This document shows, piece after piece, positions 44,434 through 53,918 of a DNA stretch of 64,000 nt. The DNA lies in contig NZ_SBJH01000026.1 of NCBI RefSeq assembly GCF_004368405.1, forward strand, positions 1 through 64,000, read 5' to 3'. The stretch's first letter is position 1. Every line of letters begins with the position of its first letter. Made by a program: the position numbers and the translations under genes. The notes beneath the pieces are model-generated. The model saw only the letters and a list, made by a program, of their open reading frames with translations. It searched no databases and was not told the DNA's origin. The stretch is from Olivibacter sp. XZL3. Its GTDB lineage: Bacteria; Bacteroidota; Bacteroidia; Sphingobacteriales; Sphingobacteriaceae.

Positions 44434-45545
44434 TGTTTACTACCTACTTTAACCAATTCAACTGGGAGGCCGAAAAGGCGTCTATTTATAGCAAAACGCA
44501 ACTGGAGGCCGAAAGGGCCTTGGCTGCGACACATCGCACTTATGAAGATTTTAAAGCCTTAATCTCGCCTGCGGCGCGTCCGTTGTTAGAGCAAATGGCT
44601 CTTTTGAGCCAAAAAGAAACACAACAACGTTTCGGTAAGACAATACAACTTTATGCTCCGCTGTACCTTTCGAATGAATGCCAGAACATCTGTACTTATT
44701 GCGGTTTTAGCCTGGACAATAAAATACCAAGAAAGACACTTACTTCAGTGGAAATTTTACAGGAAATTGCTGTACTGAAGGAAATGGGCTACCAACATGT
44801 CCTTCTGGTAACGGGTGAAGCACAACAACAGGTGGGAATGGACTATTTCAGAAAAGTTCTGCCTTTGATTAAACCCCATTTTGCTCATATTGCCATGGAA
44901 GTACAGCCGCTTGATGAGTGCGACTACCGGGATTTGCACCAGCTGGGTGTTAATACCATTCTGGTTTATCAGGAAACATACCACCAAGCCGATTATAAAA
45001 CACACCATACCAAGGGAAAAAAATCAAACTTTAAATACCGCTTAGAAACACCGGATAGAATCGGGCGTGCTGAAATTCATAAAATAGGGATCGGCGTGTT
45101 ATTGGGCCTCGACGATTGGCGGACCGACAGCGCTTTTGCCGCCCTTCACCTCCAATACTTGGAGCGAACCTATTGGAAGAGCCGATTTTCTGTTTCTTTT
45201 CCGCGACTTCGCCCTCATGCAGGGGGACTGGAGCCGAAGACCGTTATCACCGACGCAGAACTTGTGCAACTCATCTGCGCCTGGCGCCTATTTAATAGAG
45301 ACGTCGAACTTTCCCTGTCGACCCGTGAAAATCAGAAATTCCGGGATAATATTATTAAGTTAGGTGTCACGTCCATGAGTGCCGGTTCTAAAACAAATCC
45401 TGGCGGTTATGCCGTTGAGCCTCAGAGCTTGGAACAGTTCGAAATTGACGATGCAAGAAGCCCTGCAGAAATAGCCGCCGTTATAAAACAAGCAGGATAC
45501 GACCCCGTTTGGAAAGATTGGGATCATTCGCTGCAAATCAAATGA
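44433..45545 (+). CDS. thiH: ThiH 2-iminoacetate synthase
   Basis: This 370-residue radical-SAM enzyme cleaves tyrosine to give dehydroglycine for ThiG. The cluster motif CQNICTYCGF (CxxxCxxC) is intact, and GEAQQQVGMDYF, VQPLDECDYRDLHQLGVN, YQETYHQ and SAGSKTNPGGY follow the family order. Its presence, with no glycine oxidase ThiO, suggests an oxygen-independent route to the thiazole. It starts on the last base of thiG. Confidence 0.96.
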   Translation: MFTTYFNQFNWEAEKASIYSKTQLEAERALAATHRTYEDFKALISPAARPLLEQMALLSQKETQQRFGKTIQLYAPLYLSNECQNICTYCGFSLDNKIPRKTLTSVEILQEIAVLKEMGYQHVLLVTGEAQQQVGMDYFRKVLPLIKPHFAHIAMEVQPLDECDYRDLHQLGVNTILVYQETYHQADYKTHHTKGKKSNFKYRLETPDRIGRAEIHKIGIGVLLGLDDWRTDSAFAALHLQYLERTYWKSRFSVSFPRLRPHAGGLEPKTVITDAELVQLICAWRLFNRDVELSLSTRENQKFRDNIIKLGVTSMSAGSKTNPGGYAVEPQSLEQFEIDDARSPAEIAAVIKQAGYDPVWKDWDHSLQIK

Positions 45546-45567
45546 CTTTTTATTTAAAAGGACGCTG

Positions 45568-46578
45568 ATGGATAGAGCATATTACGACCGACAAATAAAG
45601 TTGACAGGTTTTGGCGAGATCGCTCAACAGAAACTTAGCCAAGCAAAGGTATTGGTTATAGGGGCGGGAGGACTAGGTTGCCCCATCTTACAGTACCTCG
45701 CTACAGCAGGAATAGGACATATCGGAGTTATTGATGGGGACGTGGTTGCCCTACACAACCTGCATCGGCAGATTCTTTTTAGCAGAGAAGATATCGGCCT
45801 TCCGAAAGTAGCGGTAGTTGTAAATAAAATAAAGCAATTACAGCCCGCTATCCAACTGACTTCCTACCCGTTTAGCCTGACCGCAGAAAACGCTTTAGAC
45901 ATCATATCTTCATATGATCTCGTGGTAGACGGTAGTGATAACTTCAGTACGCGGTATCTGGTGAACGATGCTTGTGTCATTGCCGACAAAGCATTCGTTT
46001 CAGGAGCGGTAAACGACTATACCGGACAGGTTTCTGTGTTTAACTACAAGGAGGGCCCAACCTACCGCTGCCTTTATCCGGATTCACCTGAACCGGAATA
46101 TTGCCACAGCTGTTCTATTAATGGAATACTCAATGTACTACCCGGTATCATCGGGCTCTTTATGGCAAATGAAGTGATAAAAATTATTACCGATTATGGA
46201 AATCCACTAAGCGGCAAATTGTTAACAATTGATATCCAGAAAAATCTTTATCAAACAATCTCCTTTAATCGTGACCTAAAGAACAAGGAAATTACCACCT
46301 TAAACAAGCACCAAAGCATTATGTCCGGTCGCGAAGCTTTGATCAATCAACGCTTAAACCCAGGTACATTACTTGTAGACGTGAGGGAAGATTGGGAATT
46401 TGAAGAAAAAAATATCGGCGGAATAAACATTCCGCTCTACGAGTTACCGCAACGCATGGCGGAAATAGATGGCGGCCAGCCGATCATTTTTTTATGCCAA
46501 ACCGGCCTAAAAAGCAGGCAAGCAGCGGCTTTGTTTAAAAACGGAAACCAACCGGTTATGATTGCCAAACTGGATTAA
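45568..46578 (+). CDS. thiF: ThiF/MoeB-type adenylyltransferase with C-terminal rhodanese domain
   Basis: This 336-residue protein fuses an E1-like adenylation domain (VIGAGGLGCPILQYLATAGI, HNLHRQILF, DGSDNFSTRYLVND; Cys cluster around YCHSCSINGIL) to a short rhodanese domain (about 250-336) with CQTGLKSRQAA. It activates the ThiS C-terminus and may also supply sulfur through the rhodanese cysteine. The second CxxC zinc pair of MoeB-like proteins is not obvious. It ends the thiamine operon; its stop overlaps the stop of the convergent MazG-like gene. Confidence 0.93.
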   Translation: MDRAYYDRQIKLTGFGEIAQQKLSQAKVLVIGAGGLGCPILQYLATAGIGHIGVIDGDVVALHNLHRQILFSREDIGLPKVAVVVNKIKQLQPAIQLTSYPFSLTAENALDIISSYDLVVDGSDNFSTRYLVNDACVIADKAFVSGAVNDYTGQVSVFNYKEGPTYRCLYPDSPEPEYCHSCSINGILNVLPGIIGLFMANEVIKIITDYGNPLSGKLLTIDIQKNLYQTISFNRDLKNKEITTLNKHQSIMSGREALINQRLNPGTLLVDVREDWEFEEKNIGGINIPLYELPQRMAEIDGGQPIIFLCQTGLKSRQAAALFKNGNQPVMIAKLD

Positions 46579-46907
46579 GGCCTGTTCAGCTTTTCGTTGT
46601 TTTTGTGCCGTTCGCCATCGCGGATGGACTTTTTATGAAGATTCTTTTCAAGGGCATCGGTTAAGTCGATACCCGTCTGATTGGCCAAGCAAATCAGAAC
46701 GAAAAGAACATCTGCCATTTCGTCTGCTAAGTTCACTTCCTTATCCGATTCCTTGAAGGATTGTTCGCCATATTGCCGCGCCATAATGCGAGCCACCTCA
46801 CCCACTTCTTCCATTAACATGGCGGTGTTAGTGAGTTCATTAAAATAACGAATGCCCTTGGTTTGGATCCAATGGTCAACTACTTCTTGTGCTTCCTTTA
46901 TCGTCAT
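46575..46907 (-). CDS. MazG-like nucleotide pyrophosphohydrolase
   Basis: This 110-residue all-alpha NTP-PPase has the metal-binding pattern EEVGEVARIM ... DEMADVLFVLICLANQTGID, that is ExxE...ExxD on facing helices. Members hydrolyse dCTP-like or damaged nucleotides. The C-terminus ends SIRDGERHKNNEKLNRP. Its stop codon lies inside the thiF stop region, so the two transcripts converge with a 4-nt overlap. The substrate is not predictable from sequence. Confidence 0.9.
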   Translation of the reverse strand: MTIKEAQEVVDHWIQTKGIRYFNELTNTAMLMEEVGEVARIMARQYGEQSFKESDKEVNLADEMADVLFVLICLANQTGIDLTDALEKNLHKKSIRDGERHKNNEKLNRP

Positions 46908-46993
46908 TATCTTTATGTAAAATAAAACCTTTGGTTATTAATCGCCTGAGTTCGATGATTCTTTAGGAGCTCAGAATTGAGATTAAACGCAGG

Positions 46994-47452
46994 TTAATAG
47001 TTGTCTTTATCCTTTGTGTTCATTACAATAGTTACAGGCCCATCGTTAAGTAGTTCAATTTTCATGTCAGCGCCAAAAATTCCGGTAGCAACAGGTTTGC
47101 CCGTCAGCTTTTGCAACTCGCCTATCATACGCTCATAAATCGGAATAGCTTGCGGGGGTTTTGCCGCCCGAATAAAAGAAGGTCTGTTGCCTTTTTTAGT
47201 CTGTGCAAAAAGGGTAAATTGCGATATAAGGAGAATATCACCGTTGACATCCATCAGTGATTTGTTCATCAAGCCATTATCGTCTCCGAAAATCCGCATA
47301 TTTACAATCTTTTGCGCTAACCAGGTTAGGTCCTCCATCTCGTCGGCTTCTTCGACTCCCAATAAGACCAATAGCCCTTGCTGTATCTCTCCGGTAATTT
47401 TTCCGGATACTTTACAGGAAGCATAACTTACACGTTGTAATACCGCTCTCAA
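46994..47452 (-). CDS. dtd: Dtd D-aminoacyl-tRNA deacylase, TTG start
   Basis: This 152-residue enzyme removes D-amino acids and glycine mischarged on tRNA. The family motifs SQFTLFAQTKKGNRPSF and NDGPVT are intact, as is the opening MRAVLQRVSYASC. The only start that gives this opening is a TTG at 47452, which overlaps the pepT stop (TTGA). Translation is therefore probably coupled to pepT. The use of TTG is unusual but decided by the conserved N-terminus. Confidence 0.93.
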   Translation of the reverse strand: MRAVLQRVSYASCKVSGKITGEIQQGLLVLLGVEEADEMEDLTWLAQKIVNMRIFGDDNGLMNKSLMDVNGDILLISQFTLFAQTKKGNRPSFIRAAKPPQAIPIYERMIGELQKLTGKPVATGIFGADMKIELLNDGPVTIVMNTKDKDNY

Positions 47453-48717
47453 TTAGGTGCCTCCTTTTTTGTCCAAAGATGAGCAATATGGATAATAGTC
47501 AGCGCTGCCTTTTGCATGTCTTGTACGGATACCCATTCGTGTTTGCCATGAAAAGCATGTTCTCCGGCGAATATGTTCGGACAAGGGAGACCCATAAACG
47601 AAAGTCGAGACCCATCGGTACCTCCTCTGATACTCCTCCTGATCGGATTCAGACCGGCCAATCGGATCGCCTCCAGTCCAATGTTTATAATTGCCGGAAA
47701 TTCGTCCAGCACCTGCTTCATATTACGATATTGTTCATGAATAGCTAACTGATAAGAACATCCAGCATGTCGTTCCACCACCGTCTTTGCAATATCTTCC
47801 AAGACCTGCGCATGCATAGCAAGCTGTTTATCATTGAAGTCGCGGATTATGAACTCCACCTTAGCCTGCTCCACGGTACCTGATATTGAAACAGGATGAA
47901 TGAAGCCCTCTTTGTGGCTCGTTGTCTCTGGAGAAAGTCGGTCTTTTGGTAGCGCATTGATAATCTCCGCAGCGATCTTTATGGCACTTTGCATTTTCCC
48001 TTTGGCGAAGCCAGGATGAGCACTTATTCCGTTGATAGTCAGAACTGCCTCGTCCGCAGAGAAGGTTTCGTCCTCAATGGAGCCGGCAGTTTCACCGTCA
48101 ACAGTGTAGCCAAAATCGGCGCCAAGTTTCTCTATATTCACTTTATCCACGCCCCGGCCTATTTCTTCGTCTGGGGTAAACAAAATTCTTATTTTGCCAT
48201 GTTTTATTTCCGGATGTTTAGTCAGTAAAGCAACTGCATCCATAATGGCAGCAAGCCCTGCTTTATTATCGGCTCCCAACAAGGTTGTGCCACTCGCTGT
48301 TATAATATCATTCCCAAGCTGTGTTCGAAGGTCAGGGTGCTCTTCTTCGGTAAGAACCTGCGTTGGATCGTCCGGCAATACAATCGGCCCGCCCTGGTAA
48401 TTTTTGTGAATAATTGGTTTTACATCCTTTCCGCTACAGTCGGGCGAGGTGTCCATATGCGAACAAAAACAGATAACGGGTATCGCTGGATCCTCCACAT
48501 TGGCCTCTACGGTTGCGTATACATATCCAAATTCGTCAAGGTGGGCATCATGGATTCCCAGAGCCAGCAATTCTTCTACCAACAGTCGCCCCAAATTCTT
48601 TTGCTTTTCTGTAGAGGGTTGAGAGGAAGAGTGCGGATCACTTTGTGTATCTATCTTCACATAACGTAAAAAACGTTCGGTAACACCATGCTCCTCCGGC
48701 TTTATCAAAATACTCAT
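47449..48717 (-). CDS. pepT: PepT peptidase T (tripeptide aminopeptidase)
   Basis: This 422-residue M20 metallopeptidase releases the N-terminal residue of tripeptides. Metal and catalytic motifs: CFCSHMDTSPDCSGKDV, TLLGADNKAGLAAIM, FTPDEEIGRGVD, FGYTVDG, RGGTDGSRLSFMGLP and FAGEHAFHGKHEWV. Cytoplasmic, full length. Lies 10 nt after the TPR-protein gene and shares its stop with the dtd start. Confidence 0.96.
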   Translation of the reverse strand: MSILIKPEEHGVTERFLRYVKIDTQSDPHSSSQPSTEKQKNLGRLLVEELLALGIHDAHLDEFGYVYATVEANVEDPAIPVICFCSHMDTSPDCSGKDVKPIIHKNYQGGPIVLPDDPTQVLTEEEHPDLRTQLGNDIITASGTTLLGADNKAGLAAIMDAVALLTKHPEIKHGKIRILFTPDEEIGRGVDKVNIEKLGADFGYTVDGETAGSIEDETFSADEAVLTINGISAHPGFAKGKMQSAIKIAAEIINALPKDRLSPETTSHKEGFIHPVSISGTVEQAKVEFIIRDFNDKQLAMHAQVLEDIAKTVVERHAGCSYQLAIHEQYRNMKQVLDEFPAIINIGLEAIRLAGLNPIRRSIRGGTDGSRLSFMGLPCPNIFAGEHAFHGKHEWVSVQDMQKAALTIIHIAHLWTKKEAPN

Positions 48718-48727
48718 GGAGGTAAAA

Positions 48728-50221
48728 TTAATACTTTCCTTCCATTCTTTTTAAAGCTTCCTTCGCTTTATTCTCTATGCTACTTTCATAATCGTGATTT
48801 TTCATATCGATCGCTTTATGATAATAGCTAGAAGCCGTTTTATATTGCTTTTTGGCAACATAAATATCGCCCAAGAAAAGAGCCGCATTAGCTGCGTAAT
48901 AGTACTTTGCATCTTTACCAAAGGCTATGGTATATTGATAAAACTTGATCGCTCCGTTCACCCCACCGGTTTCATGGAACACCCGCGCAAAACGATAACA
49001 GTATTCAATCTTATCGCGCTTTTGTTTGTAGCTGTTCGCATTCTCCTTGGCCAATAAGTCTTTTGCTCTTTTGTAATACCCTCCGTCAAATAGAAACCTT
49101 GCTTTTAGCAAGCTTATGTTAGGTATTCCTTCGTCGACTTCACTGAGCGCTTGTTTGTCTTTCTCATCGTACGTTGTACCTTCGACCTTTACTTTTGAAC
49201 AATAGGTTTTATACGCAGCGCTATCTCCCTTCAGTAAAGAAATATAGGCTAAATGGAGGTAAGCGTCCTTTACATAACTGCCGCCGTTACTTCCATTAAG
49301 AAAGCGTTGGAAATCCGTTACGGCCGAAAAGTCCAATTTATGAAGTTTAGCCATTCCGAGTAAATAATCGAGGTAAGGATAATCGACATAATCTGCATCT
49401 TTCGGCCTCGAACTTAGGTGTTTAATCGCTTCATCGTTATGCCCGGTCTTAAACGCAGTAAATGCACGCATATAAAGCTTCAGCAAACTGGTATCTTCCA
49501 TAGGATCCGTCAAGACATAGATGGCTTCGAATGCCTGCTTTTTCTTCGTAATGTTAACCCAAACCTGCATCAGATAAAAGACAGACTCATCGTAGAACAT
49601 TTTATAGGGCGACTTGGGCAAGTCTTCCACCAGCCCTTCCAACATCTTTTCCCCACGCTCGGTGCTCCCACGCACGCCCAGCGTTCCTAAAGCCTTTTGT
49701 GCACTCGAAGGCAACGAACCAATCAAGGCATTTACCATTCCCAAACCTTTTTTGTTTGGAAGAAAGTCAGGATATTTCTCGAGGTTTTCATTCAGCATAT
49801 TATAAGCTTTTTTTATCTCAAGTGCACTCGCCACATACTCCTGATACTTACCGCGAACGAGCGCCCATTGCAAATTTATTTCGGCTTGGGCAAACAGGTA
49901 ATACGGCGATTCCTTCGAGCCCTCACTGATTTTGGACAGGCGTGCCGACTTATTTTTCTTAAGCTTATCAAACAGTGATTTATCATCGCTTGAGAGGATA
50001 CGAAAGTAATCTACATAATTTTCTAATAGCGGAATAAGCCTATTTTCAGGATTTGCCTCCCGTTCTTTCTCCAGGTATTGTTGAGCGACATCCAGCCGCA
50101 GATTTAAGATTTCCGTATAGGCTTGCTTGCAGTTGGTGGTGAACTCAAAAGAAGCGTAAGTATATGGAATTAAGCTAAATGAAAGTAAAAGGAATAATAT
50201 TAACCTGCGCGTCATATACAT
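48728..50221 (-). CDS. exported TPR-repeat protein, unknown function
   Basis: This 497-residue protein has a Sec signal (about 6-23, ending YASF) and otherwise helical repeats. TPR-like units are clearest at the C-terminus (YYYAANAALFLGDIYVAKKQ, YKTASSYYHKAIDM) and in the middle (YLLGMAKLHKLDFSAVTDF). An ALIGSLPSSAQKALGTLGVR segment near 165-185 is a typical conserved patch of a Bacteroidota hypothetical family. It likely sits in the periplasm and binds proteins. No partner is indicated by its neighbours. An ATG two codons in is an equal start. Confidence 0.85.
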   Translation of the reverse strand: MYMTRRLILFLLLSFSLIPYTYASFEFTTNCKQAYTEILNLRLDVAQQYLEKEREANPENRLIPLLENYVDYFRILSSDDKSLFDKLKKNKSARLSKISEGSKESPYYLFAQAEINLQWALVRGKYQEYVASALEIKKAYNMLNENLEKYPDFLPNKKGLGMVNALIGSLPSSAQKALGTLGVRGSTERGEKMLEGLVEDLPKSPYKMFYDESVFYLMQVWVNITKKKQAFEAIYVLTDPMEDTSLLKLYMRAFTAFKTGHNDEAIKHLSSRPKDADYVDYPYLDYLLGMAKLHKLDFSAVTDFQRFLNGSNGGSYVKDAYLHLAYISLLKGDSAAYKTYCSKVKVEGTTYDEKDKQALSEVDEGIPNISLLKARFLFDGGYYKRAKDLLAKENANSYKQKRDKIEYCYRFARVFHETGGVNGAIKFYQYTIAFGKDAKYYYAANAALFLGDIYVAKKQYKTASSYYHKAIDMKNHDYESSIENKAKEALKRMEGKY

Positions 50222-50274
50222 TTATATAAATAAAATTGTTCTTTATCAGCACGAACGATGCCAAAGTATGCTGT

Positions 50275-50308
50275 TAATAAAAAAGCTCAGGACATATGAC
50301 CTGAGCTT
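50275..50308 (-). terminator. terminator after the zinc-ribbon gene
   Basis: AAGCTCAGG (50283-50291) and CCTGAGCTT (50300-50308) form a 9-bp stem with an 8-nt loop. On the minus strand it is followed by TTTTTTATT. It ends the Nif3/zinc-ribbon transcript before the TPR gene. Confidence 0.88.
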
Positions 50309-50334
50309 AACAATATGTTATATGACGAATCCTT

Positions 50335-51078
50335 CTAGGCTTCCAAGGTATTCTCTACAAAGGCCTCATCTACCAGAATGCGACCGCAGTGTTCACAAAC
50401 GATAATTTTTTTGCGCTGACGGATATCTAGCTGCCTTTGTGGCGGAATCTGATTGTGACATCCCGAGCATGAATCCCTGTCTATAGTCACTACGGCTAAG
50501 CCATTCTTCGCGTTGTTTCTTAATCGCGTATAAGCGATCAGCAAACGCTCTTCAATGTTTGTCTCTGCTTCTTCTGCCTTATGCAACAAGGTATCTTCAT
50601 CCTTTTGCGTTTCAGAAGTTATGGTATCTAACTCCTCTTGTTTAACGGCCAAATCTTTTTTCCGCTCTTCTAGGTCCCCTTGCGTCTTTTCGTAAATCTC
50701 TGTTTTATTACGAATTTCGAACTCATGCTCGCGAATCTTCTTTTCGCAAACTTGAATCTCCAGTCCCTGAATCTCAATTTCTTTAGTGATAGCGTCGTAC
50801 TCTCTGTTGTTCTTTACTTCATTCAGCTGAGATTCGTATTTTTTTATAGCCGCCTGCGCTTCCTTAATCATATTTTTACGATTAACGATGGCGTCCTCTA
50901 AGTCGTCTAGCTCGGAACGGATTTTCTCCATACGCGTTTCTAGACCAGCCACTTCATCTTCTAGATCAGCAACTTCAATCGGTAATTCCCCGCGGACCTG
51001 ACGGATCTTATCAATTTTGGTATGAATTGTCTGCAAATCCCAAAGGGCCTGCAACTTTTGCTCTACGGTTTGTTCCAT
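50335..51078 (-). CDS. C4-type zinc-ribbon coiled-coil protein
   Basis: This 247-residue cytoplasmic protein has a long coiled coil (about 30-190, rich in Glu/Lys/Leu heptads) followed by a zinc ribbon. The ribbon has paired cysteines in CSGCHNQIPP and CEHCGRILVDEAFV. The family is widespread and is often encoded beside Nif3, as here, where its ATG overlaps the Nif3 stop. A DNA- or ribosome-linked role has been suggested for relatives, but nothing is settled. Confidence 0.92.
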   Translation of the reverse strand: MEQTVEQKLQALWDLQTIHTKIDKIRQVRGELPIEVADLEDEVAGLETRMEKIRSELDDLEDAIVNRKNMIKEAQAAIKKYESQLNEVKNNREYDAITKEIEIQGLEIQVCEKKIREHEFEIRNKTEIYEKTQGDLEERKKDLAVKQEELDTITSETQKDEDTLLHKAEEAETNIEERLLIAYTRLRNNAKNGLAVVTIDRDSCSGCHNQIPPQRQLDIRQRKKIIVCEHCGRILVDEAFVENTLEA

Positions 51079-52175
51079 TAAATATAATAATTTATGGGGT
51101 TTGTATTTATTCCGGTTAAACGGACTGCAAAGTTAGGAAATTTTTTTTGAATTATTTCTAACAATAATTCCTGCGTAAACTGCTCACTTTCAAAATGTCC
51201 AACATCGGCGATAACGATTTTGCCCTCTGCGTCGAAAAATTCGTGATACTTGTAATCAGCTGTAACAAATACATCCGCACCTTGCCTGATCGCATAGGGA
51301 AGCAAAAACCCTCCCGAACCCCCACAAACGGCAATTCGCTGCACCTTCCTTCCTTTCAGGTTAGTATGTCGTACAACTTTCGCCGCCAACCTGTCCTTCA
51401 GAAACCCGAGAAAGGCGGCTTCTTCCATTGGCTGTGCTAAACTTCCAATCATGCCGCTACCCACCTGGTCATAGCTGTTCTGGAGTTTGTAAAGATCATA
51501 AGCGACTTCTTCATAGGGATGCGATTCATACATCGCTCTCAAAATCTCCCGTTCTTTATGCTGTGGATAGATCACCTCTATGCGCTCTTCATTTTCTTCA
51601 TGTCGCTTACCCACCTGCCCCACATAGGGATTGGCGTCGGCTTCTGCCTTAAAAGTCCCTGTTCCTGAGATATTAAAACTACATTCGCTGTAATTACCGA
51701 TGTGTCCGGCCCCGGCGCCGAACAAGGCCGACCGAAGCTGTTCCGCCTGTTGTTTTGGCACGAAAACCGCCAATTTTCGCAGCAATTCTTCTTTAGGAGA
51801 AAGAATTGAAAGATGTTGCAACGTGAGCCTTTCGGCAATCTTCTTATTTACGCCCCCGTAAATATTGTCTAAATTCGTATGGATCGCGTACAGGGAAATA
51901 TCATGTTTAATAGCTTTCATCACAACCCGCTCCACATAAGTACTCCCATTAAAGCGCTTCAACCCTTTAAATACAATCGGATGATGAGAAATGATTAACT
52001 GGCATCCCGACCGGATTGCTTCGTCAACCACTTCTTCGGTGCAATCAAGCGATACAATCGCGCTATCAACTTCCTGATTCCGGTTCCCGACGATCAATCC
52101 TGAATTATCATAAGATTCTTGATAGCGAAGGGGAGCAATGCTTTCTAAATAGTCTATTAATACCGCTAAGTTCAT
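51078..52175 (-). CDS. Nif3-like dinuclear metal-centre protein (YbgI/YqfO family)
   Basis: This 365-residue protein has the two Nif3 halves with an inserted domain of about 100 residues between them (about 130-235), as in the longer YqfO type. Metal-binding motifs: SYDNSGLIVGN, ISHHPIVFKGLKRF, IHTNLDNIYGGVN and, at the end, VFVTADYKYHEFFDA and DVGHFESEQ. It forms hexameric toroids. Relatives have been tied to GTP cyclohydrolase-like or phosphodiesterase roles, none proven here. Cotranscribed with the zinc-ribbon gene. Confidence 0.92.
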   Translation of the reverse strand: MNLAVLIDYLESIAPLRYQESYDNSGLIVGNRNQEVDSAIVSLDCTEEVVDEAIRSGCQLIISHHPIVFKGLKRFNGSTYVERVVMKAIKHDISLYAIHTNLDNIYGGVNKKIAERLTLQHLSILSPKEELLRKLAVFVPKQQAEQLRSALFGAGAGHIGNYSECSFNISGTGTFKAEADANPYVGQVGKRHEENEERIEVIYPQHKEREILRAMYESHPYEEVAYDLYKLQNSYDQVGSGMIGSLAQPMEEAAFLGFLKDRLAAKVVRHTNLKGRKVQRIAVCGGSGGFLLPYAIRQGADVFVTADYKYHEFFDAEGKIVIADVGHFESEQFTQELLLEIIQKKFPNFAVRLTGINTNPINYYI

Positions 52176-52180
52176 GAAAT

Positions 52181-52657
52181 TTAATTTTCTTGCTTTTTCT
52201 GTTCTTCAAGGAACATGTTGTGGTCCTTCAACAATTCGCGAAACTTATTCATTTTAACCCAATAGGCAAAAAAATAAAAAAGATAAACTAAGTTTATACC
52301 CATCAAAATGCTGAGCGAGAGCGGAAACATCGTAACAATGTATAAGATGGCTACCGTAATCCCTGTGGAACGCCCAGGGTACTCTTCTTCAGCAATCTTG
52401 CGATCGTAAAATTCGTTGGTCAACGAGTCCGACATCCGCTTTGCCAGCTCAAAGTTCCAATACATATTAAAGAGGGGAATTAACACTAAAAATGCTTCAC
52501 CCGGCTTCATAAACCGGTTTTCCGGAGCAATCAGCTTGAGGGTAGCGCTAAATGTATTCGCATATAGGACTTTAATAACGAAAAAAATAGCGGCCATAAC
52601 ACCCGCCGCCAAGAGGGCTTCCTGATCAATATTGTTTATGTCCAATTCCATTTGCAC
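52181..52657 (-). CDS. small membrane protein (DUF4328-like)
   Basis: This 158-residue protein has three to four hydrophobic segments (ALLAAGVMAAIFFVIKVLY, GEAFLVLIPLFNMYW, ITVAILYIVTMFPLSLSIL, LVYLFYFFAYWVKM). The PLFNMYWNFELAKRMSDSL segment between them is reminiscent of DUF4328-type proteins. No motif points to a reaction. It precedes the Nif3 gene by 5 nt and is probably in its operon. Confidence 0.7.
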   Translation of the reverse strand: MQMELDINNIDQEALLAAGVMAAIFFVIKVLYANTFSATLKLIAPENRFMKPGEAFLVLIPLFNMYWNFELAKRMSDSLTNEFYDRKIAEEEYPGRSTGITVAILYIVTMFPLSLSILMGINLVYLFYFFAYWVKMNKFRELLKDHNMFLEEQKKQEN

Positions 52658-52774
52658 GAAAGTACATCAAAAACTTAGATAACGTGGATTTTATCTGCAA
52701 TTTACGAAATAGCGTAGAAAGCGAAGCCGTCGGCTATGCGTACATAAACAATTAGGGATATAGGAACTAAACTG

Positions 52775-53281
52775 CTAAAGATTTCTTGGCTTGTTCATAA
52801 ACCAGAGACTTACTGCCAAATTTAATAAAATTCCGACCAGCAGAGCACCGCCAAAGCGGCCGATATATTCTTCCATATAAGGTTGTCGTTCGTACTGCAG
52901 CAACAAGGCCGTGGCTAAACCCGCCAATACGCCCCCAACTAATAGAATCATAAACCCCTGGACGAAAGCTCTAAAAAACGACAGTCGCCTGTCCGGAAGG
53001 ATATTCTTGTAGTGACCAATCCCAAAATAGAGCCCTAAAAATGGAATAAAAACGGAAAGGTACTCCATCCATGAAATTCCAAGGAATCCTGTTGAATGGC
53101 CTTCCCCTGTTTTCTGAATAACAAAAATCCATATTCCGCTAAGAATACCGATGAGAACACCGTATGGCCACGCTTGTTTCATAACCAGTGCTTTTAATTG
53201 TTCTTGTATAACAAGGCTGATTCCCAATTGTTTCCTTCTTTTCACCCTATACCGCACTTGTACGCCATGACGCACTTTCAA
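52775..53281 (-). CDS. DUF4199-like membrane protein
   Basis: This 168-residue protein has four hydrophobic helices (GVLIGILSGIWIFVI, YLSVFIPFLGLYFGIG, FMILLVGGVLAGLATALLL, ALLVGILLNLAVSLWF) in a layout like DUF4199 proteins. The first 33 residues are strongly basic and hydrophilic (MKVRHGVQVRYRVKRRKQLG). A start at ATG 53182 (MKQAWPYG) would match the family better. No function is known. It is divergent from the sigma-factor gene. Confidence 0.65.
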   Translation of the reverse strand: MKVRHGVQVRYRVKRRKQLGISLVIQEQLKALVMKQAWPYGVLIGILSGIWIFVIQKTGEGHSTGFLGISWMEYLSVFIPFLGLYFGIGHYKNILPDRRLSFFRAFVQGFMILLVGGVLAGLATALLLQYERQPYMEEYIGRFGGALLVGILLNLAVSLWFMNKPRNL

Positions 53282-53345
53282 GCCTTAAACAATTGCGAAA
53301 GTTGTTTTATATGGCTACTTTAGACTCTTATAAAAAACACGCGCA

Positions 53346-53918
53346 TTGGCATTTCAGAGAAGAACCAACATAAAGAATGAAGCAGATTTATTGGAACAAT
53401 ATAAATCAACGGGCGAGCTACAGGTTTTAGGCGCCCTATACGAGCCTTATATGCCTTTGGTTTACGGTGTTTGTCTGAAATATTTGAAAGACGAGGCCTT
53501 AAGTGAAGACGCCGTGATGCAGATATTTGAGCAACTTATAAAAAAGCTACGTATCCATACAGTGAGCAATTTTAAAAGTTGGCTATATTCGTTCGCGAGA
53601 AATTATTGCCTGATGGCACTAAGAGCAGCGAATAAAGGAAATACTGTACCGATAGACGAAAATTCGTTTATGGAAAATGAGCTCATTGAGCATCCATCTT
53701 TAGGAGAAGATACGCTTGAAAGCAAACTTACGTTGATGGAAAACTGTTTACAACAGTTAAACACAGAACAAAGGGTATGTGTACGTTTATTTTACTTAGA
53801 TCAAAAGTGCTATAAAGAAATTGCAGACATAACCGGCTACGATCTAAATAAGGTAAAAAGCTATATACAGAATGGCAAGCGAAACTTAAAAATATGTATG
53901 GAAAAAAATGACAAGTAA
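53346..53918 (+). CDS. ECF-type RNA polymerase sigma factor, TTG start
   Basis: This 190-residue sigma-70 family protein has region 2 (LLEQYKSTGELQVLGALYEP, LSEDAVMQIFEQLIKKL, FKSWLYSFARNYCLM) and region 4 (LNTEQRVCVRLFYLDQKCYK, EIADITGYDLNKVKSYIQNG). Region 2 reaches back so far that the only usable start is the TTG at 53346; no ATG precedes it in frame. A transmembrane protein that overlaps it by 11 nt is its probable anti-sigma factor. Targets are unknown. Confidence 0.92.
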   Translation: MAFQRRTNIKNEADLLEQYKSTGELQVLGALYEPYMPLVYGVCLKYLKDEALSEDAVMQIFEQLIKKLRIHTVSNFKSWLYSFARNYCLMALRAANKGNTVPIDENSFMENELIEHPSLGEDTLESKLTLMENCLQQLNTEQRVCVRLFYLDQKCYKEIADITGYDLNKVKSYIQNGKRNLKICMEKNDK

